NCBI GenBank assembly: GCA_037127315.1
Contig: JBBBDQ010001939.1
Span: forward strand, 582,501 to 646,500
Direction of reading: 5' to 3'
DNA length: 64,000 nucleotides
Origin: Ascarosepion bandense
Lineage: Eukaryota > Mollusca > Cephalopoda > Sepiida > Sepiidae
The position numbers and the translations under genes were made by a program. Below, piece by piece: positions 57,390 through 64,000 of this stretch; position 1 is the first letter of the stretch, and each line of letters opens with the position of its first letter. The notes beneath the pieces were generated by a model, which ran no database searches, was not told the origin of the DNA, and was given only the letters and a program-made list of their open reading frames with translations.

Positions 57390-58615
57390 GATTTTTCCAG
57401 GCATTGCAATTAATTTAATATAAATTTTATTCTGATAATCAATTCCAATAAAATGATAAGTGATAAGCAAAGTTTGATTGACAAAAGGATAAAAGATATC
57501 ATCAGAATTTAAATGTTGAAAATCGCATACAAAAATATTAAACAGAACAAAGTTATAAAGAATAAGATTTATTATTAGAAGAGTTAGTCACTCACTTATG
57601 TACTTTTGTAGTTAGTCTCTCTTTTCGGACTTCACATATTTTGATGTAACTTTTTTCTACTGAACCAAAATTAGTGGTGAAGCTTGAAAGCTGCCTAGAT
57701 TCACTTAATATCGAACTTAATATATTCAAGCACTGTCATGGTTGAATGATAGCTTCAACTACAAATAAAATGTTGGTAATTCTACTATAAAATTTATTTT
57801 TGGTAATTTTGCTTTAACATTGTATTGTTGGTCATTTTACTATAAATATGTATTTTTATACTTTCATAGTGTTTTGTTTTTATTTGGGGGGGGGTTCCCT
57901 ATTTACCCTTAGCTGGAATCCTAACAGTTATCATCTTGGATCAGGGTGGACCTGCAAACAACAACTATTAAGAGGTGGTTCCACACTCCTCAAAACCTCC
58001 AATCTCCTATACTACTGGATGTAATTTATTGTCATATCCAGGGCTAATGTATTTCAGAATATTTATATGAACAATAGATCAGCTGAATTCTAGATTATAA
58101 TATTCTCTCATTATTAAAAATATTGATAATAACCTGTTTGTTTTTTTTGGGTGGAGGTTAGGTTTCATTATGTCAACAAACTAAATGCAATATAAATTTT
58201 AATTATCAATAAATCTAAAATATATAGGTCATAGGAATATATATATGATTACCACAACATCATATATACTCGAATAATTAATTTTATTATATTACATGTT
58301 AATACATGCACCTTTGCATTCTAGAATTTTTATTAGTCTTTCTTTCATTGCTTTTGTTAACTTTTTTACTGTTTTGACTTCAATATTACTCACAACCATT
58401 TTTCTTATACCAAAAGATATTTGCTTGAACATTGTTAGTGTATATTCTTATATATCTGACTTTTAATCATAAATCATGTTATTTTTTTATTGAATGAATA
58501 TCTAGAAATACTAAGGATTGAACATTAAATTGGTGACTTTGCAGAATATAAAGAAGCATCATCATGTTGTTATGAGGATGCATTTATATATAAAAATAGT
58601 AATAATCATGTCTAA
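57390..58615. other. Unassigned sequence
   Basis: A G-run at about 57885-57893 and many AT-rich tracts. No coding or RNA gene was recognised. Confidence 0.35.
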
Positions 58616-58717
58616 AAAGTTGTAATAAGGGATTCTATTGAGTTCTACTTGTTATTACAAAAAAGTTTTAATTCAGAAAGTAGTTATTAAATAGAGAAAT
58701 TAGGAATAAAACGTTTT

Positions 58718-58770
58718 GGAAGGTTCTAGAAAATTCCAGTAAAGTCGAGAGAATTTGAAATGTTCTAGAA
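58718..58770 (+). promoter_or_regulatory. Heat-shock element cluster
   Basis: 58719-58736 reads GAAggTTCtaGAAaaTTC, four perfectly alternating nGAAn pentamers, which is the consensus for heat-shock factor trimer binding. A second TTCtaGAA lies at 58763-58770. The site is about 58 bp upstream of a TATA box, the usual distance in heat-shock promoters. Confidence 0.7.
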
Positions 58771-58794
58771 ATATGCAAATTAGGTGTTAGCCCC

Positions 58795-58804
58795 TATAAA
58801 AATA
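58795..58804 (+). promoter_or_regulatory. TATA box
   Basis: TATAAAAATA, preceded by cccc. It is about 40 nt before the ATG at 58835 and downstream of the heat-shock elements. Confidence 0.55.
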
Positions 58805-58834
58805 GGTTTTGGGAAGAGAGTAGTTAATTGTTAA

Positions 58835-58936
58835 ATGGATTTGCTGACATTATCAACTCCGGCCCAATTTGTGGATCTGTGCATCCAGCTGAAAGAATCT
58901 CTAAGAAAAGTTGCTGACCAGCTAAAACCTGAATGA
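58835..58936 (+). CDS. 33-codon ORF downstream of the heat-shock promoter
   Basis: The first ATG after the TATA box opens a 33-codon frame, MDLLTLSTPAQFVDLCIQLK then ESLRKVADQLKPE, ended by TGA. The -3 base is A, a favourable context. Composition (amphipathic helix-like, no low-complexity) looks protein-like. A possible splice donor (AAAAGG followed by gtaaat) lies 30 nt beyond the stop. It could be a short leader ORF, a mutated first exon or chance. The protein is not recognised. Confidence 0.3.
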   Translation: MDLLTLSTPAQFVDLCIQLKESLRKVADQLKPE

Positions 58937-59489
58937 GTACCTCATGGAACTAAAAGGGTAAATAGATATTTTTGACACTTTCATTGACCAAAGTAATAAT
59001 TATTCTTTATATACACATTTGAGGATTTCCTAAAAGTATAGTACTTAAACTTCTTTGCTGTCTTAACTGGGTAAAGATATTTGACACCTTCCTTCCTCTT
59101 TGTAACACTTACCTGTCACTCTGCCAGTAGTAAACTCTGATTTCTATTTGAATGCAAAAACTGTATATTTGTAAATATTTTTATTTAATGTTTTTGAAAA
59201 TTAAATATTTATCTGTGATTTAACTTTGAGTTTTGGTTAATTCATTTTTTTCTTTTGTTACACTTAACATGTATGAGTATGAGTATACGTTTTAGCTTTA
59301 AGATTCTTGTGGCTGAAACCTATGACACTAAAAAAAAAACTTGTCTGAGAACTTTGAAAAGAACTATAATTTTACTGCCTACAAAATTAGTTAAAAATAT
59401 TATCCCCCTATTTTGACTTCTAAGTTAATGTCAGTTGAGAATTTCCCTGTGAGACTGAATCTCTAACAAAGCCACTGGAAGCCATCATG

Positions 59490-59770
59490 ATAAAAAAAAA
59501 AGCTGAGTGTTAATAAATGGACAATCAACTTAATGTGCTACATAACTAAAATGATCATAGATATTCTAATGAGTAGAGCTCATATCAGAATTAGATTGGA
59601 AATAGGGCAAGAACAGTATGGCTTTGTAAGGACACCAGAACAAGAAATGCTATCTTTATGAGTAGAATATTATTACAGCATAAAAGACAGATGTTGTAAG
59701 ACCTATACTTCTGTTTCATAGATTACACAAAAGCATTTGATAAAATATGACACAAAGATCTTGAAATGTT
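59490..59770 (+). pseudogene. RTE/I-like LINE RT fragment (family R)
   Basis: Plus-strand frames: KPLEAIMIKKKAE, then across frameshifts RIRLEIGQEQYGFV, TRTRNAIFMS and the remains of a YTKAFDK block. The same family as at 1-1080. It stops where the LINE-A tail begins (59773). Confidence 0.75.
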
Positions 59771-59772
59771 TT

Positions 59773-60000
59773 TGTTTATAATTATTTCACCCTAAACAAG
59801 GCAGTACTGCCAATGGTATTCAGGAGGTTACATGAGAGGAAAACAAGAAGAAAGAGGATCAAGATACAGTAGGGTATTGGAGAAAGGATAAGAGAAAGAT
59901 GGGAATCAGGGAGATGAAAGATGACAATTAACATTGCACTTAAACTATCAGGAAAGCAAATATACGGAAGGGAGTCCCACAGGTGGGAAGTGTGGAAAAA
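59773..60000 (-). repeat. LINE-A 3' fragment
   Basis: 'atttcaccctaaacaaggc', then 'ggaggttacatgagag', then antisense of the LINE C-terminus (LPTCGTPFRIFAF, compare LPACGIPFRI at 40.9 kb). Confidence 0.75.
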
Positions 60001-60089
60001 AAAGTATAGTAGTATCTGTTCACTTTAAACAATGGAGAAGAAGCCTGATCCTGGGGATGCCAAACTTGTAACAGCATCTTCCTCATTAC

Positions 60090-60290
60090 ACTAAGAAGGA
60101 TTGGTGAAATATTGATGCCAGAGTGACAGTGGTTGTGGGAACTGGAGGATTTTTGGATTGAATAATGGTACACCACATTAAAAATGTCACAGTTGGTAAA
60201 ATACTAAAGCCAGCATGACAGTTGTTGTGGGGACACAGCAATTTTTTTTTTTTACAGCAATTCTATGTGTATGAACACTTCACATTAAAA
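60090..60290. repeat. Local doublet, about 95-bp unit
   Basis: 'ttggtgaaatattgatgcca' and 'gacagtggttgtggga' recur as 'ttggtaaaatactaaagcca' and 'gacagttgttgtgggga'. Confidence 0.6.
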
Positions 60291-60389
60291 ATTATATTGT
60301 GTTACATCCTATCCTTGAGGGGAGGTAGATAAGTACTGTTAAATCAATTTCTGATTAACACTATAAAAGAAAGCATAAATAAAAAAAAA

Positions 60390-60870
60390 AAATCAGTCTC
60401 TGCACTGAGGTTCTGAGCATCACACCCAGCTCACAAAACAAATATCCTCAAAAAATATATAAATAGTCCATCATTAACATTGCCAACAAAAAAAAATATT
60501 GAAAAAAAAAATGTCATGATCCATCATGTTTGATTTTAAGAATGTTGTTCATAACACTGTAACAGAGTTGTGGCAACCAGAAAAGCTGTCAATGTTACCA
60601 CCAGTGACCTTGATCAACCAACCCAGCAAATGCATCAAATCCAGGCCCTACCATCTCTGCTCATCCTCCAGGTCACTTCTATTGTCCTCAAAGAGACAAT
60701 CTACTCACATTGTCTACATTGGCAATACAAAGAATCTTATCAGTACAGATCATTTCTTATTTTCTTTCTATCTTACAGACTGTTTATTGCCATTTTTATT
60801 TGTTCTCCCATCCAACCAAAATCTAAACATAATACCATTGCTTCCCAGTCATCTGCCTAGGATCAGTGTG
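60390..60870 (+). repeat. Interspersed repeat family A, most complete copy
   Basis: 'gagcatcacacccagctcac', then 'agttgtggcaaccagaaaag', 'aatgttaccaccagtgacct', 'cctccaggtcacttctattg' and 'gttctcccatccaacc'. Overlapping frames of 96 and 115 codons are present but look like repeat by-products. Confidence 0.65.
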
Positions 60871-60899
60871 TAGTACCCATGTGTTATTTCTAACTTAGT

Positions 60900-61600
60900 A
60901 TTTACAAGTTAATTTTACTGCAAAGTGTTGGCATTGGGGATAAGTCAATTGCTTGCTTATCTCTATGTTGGATGCTTGAATCAGGGTATAACTATTCACT
61001 TATCAGTTTCGCATATCTATTTGTTTTAGTCTGACGTATAAGTTATAAAGAAAGAAACAAATTGAAAATATCACACTGTTCATTAAATAAATAGATATAT
61101 CAAAATTGTTACTCTTTGTAATGATTACATATGAGATATTTTGAATAAGAAGGTACTTTTTGCCACAAAAAAAACAAAAATTGTCTTTACTGTTTGTCGA
61201 ATTTCAAAATACCATAACTTTTTGATCTATTTGAGGTAAACCACTCTTTTTTTTCTTTTTTTTTTTTAAGTTTAAAGCATTTACTTTCACATACAAACAC
61301 TTACCCTTAACTAATTTTCTTATACATGCTGGAAAGTACCTTCTTGTACTGAAGACCTCATATATAACTGAAATATTTGATGGTAGTGAAATAATCATAT
61401 TTTAGCAACAACTTAATTTACACCTGGTACATATAAGTTGAGTTTCAGCTTTTCTTATAGTTATAATGAGCATTTGAATGCAAAGGAAGGGAATAACAAG
61501 ATTTAAATTCCCATCAGTGTATTTGTGAAATATACAATGACATATTTATACCTAGTTAGAAAATCAGCAAAAGTTGTTAATATGTCATTTTTTTTTTTTT
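60900..61600. other. Unassigned AT-rich sequence
   Basis: T-runs at 61244-61268. No gene seen. Confidence 0.35.
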
Positions 61601-61619
61601 TTTGGTTGCTGATTGACAG

Positions 61620-62150
61620 GAAAGTAATTAGATGTAAGAGTGCTGTTGGTAGTTCTGGAAGTTGATTGGTTTCATGGGTTAATTTAGCTAAGCTATCAGG
61701 GTCATGAGTGGATGTTTGATGTGTGCCTTTCTTTAATGTTGAAATCGAGATCTGTGATAGTGTTGATGGACTGGTGGTCATGTGATGCTGAGATATTGAA
61801 GCTGAACTTCCTGGTAAGCTGGGTTGGCATTTTGATCAATCAAGGTCATGAGGATGGGTTTATTCATATTAGGGCATTTTTTATGCTGAGGTTATAGAGG
61901 TGCTGGCAAGAGATTAGGTGTAGCTGGTGAACATTGATCAAATTAGAGACCTCTGTTGGATTTGGGTCGAATGTGGTGTCAATGAAATGGGGTGATAGTG
62001 GTGATGGTGAGGGAGGCCTGTATTGGGCTGAGAGGAATGTTTCAGTTGGATTTGGGTTAGATGTGATAGCAACAAACAGGGTTGCAGTGACAATGACAAG
62101 GGATTCCTGGAGCTGGGTGGTGACAACATTAAGGTGTTATTAATCACAGT
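61620..62150. repeat. GT-rich imperfect tandem repeat
   Basis: 'ttggatttgggtcgaatgtg' (61956) recurs as 'ttggatttgggttagatgtg' (62046), about a 90-bp period, with related GGTGATGGTGA-type text around. Minus-strand frames rich in P, S, T and H cross this because of the repeat. Confidence 0.5.
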
Positions 62151-62334
62151 GGTTGGTATTGGGAGCTTGGTAATGTGAAACTGAACTGTCTTCAACACTC
62201 CATGTATGAAGAGTTAGGTGAGATTAGTGAAGCTCAGGCAAGGTCACAGTTGTGATGAGAGAAACAGTTATGGTAGTGACAGCGACAGGGTGTCTGTATG
62301 TTGGCAGATGGCTATTGTACTATTTTCATTGTGG

Positions 62335-62475
62335 GGATTTGTTTTGTGGACCAAATGTGATGCTCAGAGCCCATGTGCAGAAAATGACATTTTTATTTTA
62401 TGTTTTGCCTTTTTGGTGTTCACATCTAGCTGACATGCAGAGTGAATAAAAAAAAAAGGATCTATTTGCAGCAGA
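62335..62475 (-). repeat. Interspersed repeat family A, inverted copy
   Basis: The minus strand reads 'cttctgctgcaaatagatcc', 'gctagatgtgaacacca' and 'gagcatcacatttggtccac'. Confidence 0.65.
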
Positions 62476-62571
62476 AGATAACATTATCATTGCTCACTGA
62501 TTTTATGACTATTTCACAAAGACTCTGTTAAAATGTAGTCATTTTTTGCATGAACGCCTTAACATTTTATT

Positions 62572-62760
62572 TAGCATGAAAGAAGTTATGGAGAGAGAGA
62601 CCAAGAGATGTGGAGAAAAGGTCAAACTTTTAATTATTATGCAATTAGGATATATGATGATAATTAAAAGGGAATTAAAATTGATAATTTTTTATATCTG
62701 CTATACTCTGAAAGAAGTAATAGAGAGAGACGCAAAGAAACATATAGAAAATATTACACT
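62572..62760. repeat. Short tandem doublet, about 137-bp period
   Basis: 'gaaagaagttatggagagag' recurs as 'gaaagaagtaatagagagag'. Confidence 0.6.
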
Positions 62761-62905
62761 GGTCATTATTATTTATAATTATTTTAGTCTCTCATTACTT
62801 CCTTTTTATGGCAATTTGTTTATTATATTAGAAAAAAACCCATGAAGTTTTTAAACATAATTATTCTCAAATACTGACCCATTCTTGATGTTTAAGAATT
62901 AGTGT

Positions 62906-62906
<1 letters not shown>

Positions 62907-62961
<55 letters not shown>
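62907..62961. repeat. (CA)n microsatellite
   Basis: About 27 uninterrupted CA units. The Val-Cys frame across it on the minus strand is an artefact. Confidence 0.95.
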
Positions 62962-62964
<3 letters not shown>

Positions 62965-64000
62965 AGTCTAGTAAGACTAGATACCAGAGTGAAGAGCTCA
63001 TCCAAGTAATTACCATGAAAGTATTTATAAAAAAAGAATGGAGAAGTAACCTTATGGTGGTGGGTAAGTGACTGAAGCTGAGTCTCCAGATCAGAACCAA
63101 CAATATTGCAGATTCTTTTTTCAAAGAACTCAAAGTAAATATCAAATAGCACTGGACCATATGTGGCAGCAATATTCTAAGCATAGATGAATGGTAGACT
63201 TATACATATGTAAGATAAATTCTGGAGAGAAAAATGTCTTGTTCAACACTGTGAACTGACATTTTTATCAATGGATTCAATATATTCTTTCCTCTTCATA
63301 TCAGCTGAGAATGTTAGCCTGACAAGGTGCAATTAGTCATTTTCCTGGAATTTAGCGTCAGCCATGTCAATGGAAGGAAGCAGAGGATTAATGGAGTGAA
63401 TTTTAGTTTTAGAGGTGCTAAAAGTGACAAACCATTCTTTTATCCTTGTTAATGATGATTTTGAGGTTATTTTGGGCATCAGCTACCATTTTGACCTTGT
63501 CAGACTGACCAGCCTTACTACTGAGGTGGGAGTAAATGGTTGTGTCACCAGCATACATGCCAAGTAGAGAGCTGATGACATCAGAAAGATCATTAAGGAA
63601 AATTAAAAACAGCACAGGACCAAGGATGGAGCCCTGAGAAATACCCACCTTAGTATGAAAGAATCTAAACTAGTGGCCGTTCAGTATAAGCTTCATTTCA
63701 CAATTTGATAGGAAGTGATGGATCAGCTCATAAATGTGTCCAGAGACACTGTAACTTTTCAGTTTGTGGAGAATATCTGTATGCCAGACCCTGTCAAAGG
63801 CTTTCAAGATGTCAAATGCTACAGATCAGGCTTCATCATTTTTCTCTAGAGCATGATAGACTCTTTCTGCAATTATTGTCAGTACATCAGTAGTTGACCT
63901 GTAAAAACAAAGTCGTATTGCTTGTCTGAGAAAAGGCCCTGCAATGAGAGATGATAAACCAATTCAGCACTGATAAAAACCTCTAGGAGTTTCACAAAAA
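62965..64000 (-). pseudogene. LINE-A reverse transcriptase remnant
   Basis: On the minus strand it enters from the right edge of the window. RT blocks include GISQGSILGPVLFLIFLNDL, then SLLGMYAGDTTIYSHLSSKA (about 63530-63600), where the catalytic YADD has become YAGD. C-terminal pieces follow (SDLETQLQSLTHHHKVTSPF, FYKYFHGNYLDELF). The right part (63700-64000) encodes upstream RT blocks in broken frames. Loss of one catalytic aspartate plus frameshifts make it inactive. Confidence 0.85.

Larger units (their letters stand above)
58621..59262 (+). mobile_element. Possible solo LTR carrying a heat-shock promoter
   Basis: Starts TGTAATAAGG and ends TTTTGTTACA, i.e. TG...CA with inverted TGTAAY ends. 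It contains a promoter and leader (entries below) and an AT-rich 3' part. No target duplication was found and there is no second copy in the window, so a native promoter region is an alternative. Confidence 0.35.

Noticed and set aside
58621..59262. Firm assignment as a solo LTR
   Set aside because: The ends look right, but no target duplication or second copy is visible, so it is reported only as a possibility.
60526..60873. 115-codon and 96-codon overlapping plus-strand frames
   Set aside because: They lie within repeat family A, and the related copy at 54.0-54.3 kb does not keep either frame.
61503..62198. Two long minus-strand frames rich in Pro, Ser and Thr
   Set aside because: They overlie imperfect tandem GT-rich repeats and have no splice sites or motifs.
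62892..63152. 86-codon frame with Cys-Val repeats
   Set aside because: Its C-terminal half is the (CA)n microsatellite. The N-terminal half is LINE-A debris in one frame.

Overview
This is a stretch of animal nuclear genome, AT-rich and dominated by old transposable elements and simple repeats. It contains no prokaryotic-style operons, ribosome binding sites or CRISPR. The mix of elements suggests a mollusc, and I think a cephalopod is most likely. The mix is jockey/CR1-like and RTE/I-like LINEs, Penelope-like GIY-YIG elements, Helitrons, mariners, Ty3/gypsy copies, tRNA-derived SINEs and long CA/TG tracts in very long introns. The species assignment is inference, not proof.

One cellular gene can be supported. 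It lies on the minus strand. A probable non-coding first exon (about 36.07-35.93 kb) is followed by three coding exons at 25.40-25.56, 19.81-20.15 and 15.54-15.59 kb. Each has good splice sites and the codon phases match across both internal joins, giving 184 codons before the gene continues beyond what I can follow. The N-terminus (FQxEL, RxAR, DFxxDxI) faintly resembles microtubule-associated protein 9, which is a low-confidence idea.

Layout. 0-1.1 kb: antisense RTE/I-like reverse transcriptase (RT). 1.9-5.5 kb: LINE scraps, an internally deleted mariner-like transposase, a 145-bp direct repeat and a Penelope 3' fragment. 8.29-8.63 kb: solo LTR with a perfect 5-bp target duplication. 9.5-13.4 kb: decayed Ty3/gypsy copy 1. 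16.3-17.1 kb: Penelope-like GIY-YIG remnant. 21.1 kb: fold-back element. 23.4 kb: 5S rRNA pseudogene. 25.9-30.4 kb (gene intron 1): LINE RT remnant, then one 27-bp minisatellite broken up by a LINE, a roughly 1-kb solo LTR and an unknown insert. 32.6-35.1 kb: tandemly duplicated block carrying tRNA-SINEs. 40.0-44.7 kb: gypsy copy 2, interrupted by a mariner that is itself interrupted by a LINE tail. 48-50 kb: near-perfect 82-nt hairpin and a Helitron inserted in a SINE. 53.0-54.0 kb: LTR with about 57-bp tandem repeats. 57.1-57.4 kb: long inverted repeat. 58.6-59.3 kb: LTR-like segment with a textbook heat-shock element, TATA box and small ORF. 59.5-64 kb: more LINE and repeat fragments.

The mobile elements are almost all broken by stops, frameshifts or lost catalytic residues. 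The main value of the window is the nested insertions, which give relative ages, plus a few possible regulatory or structured elements.
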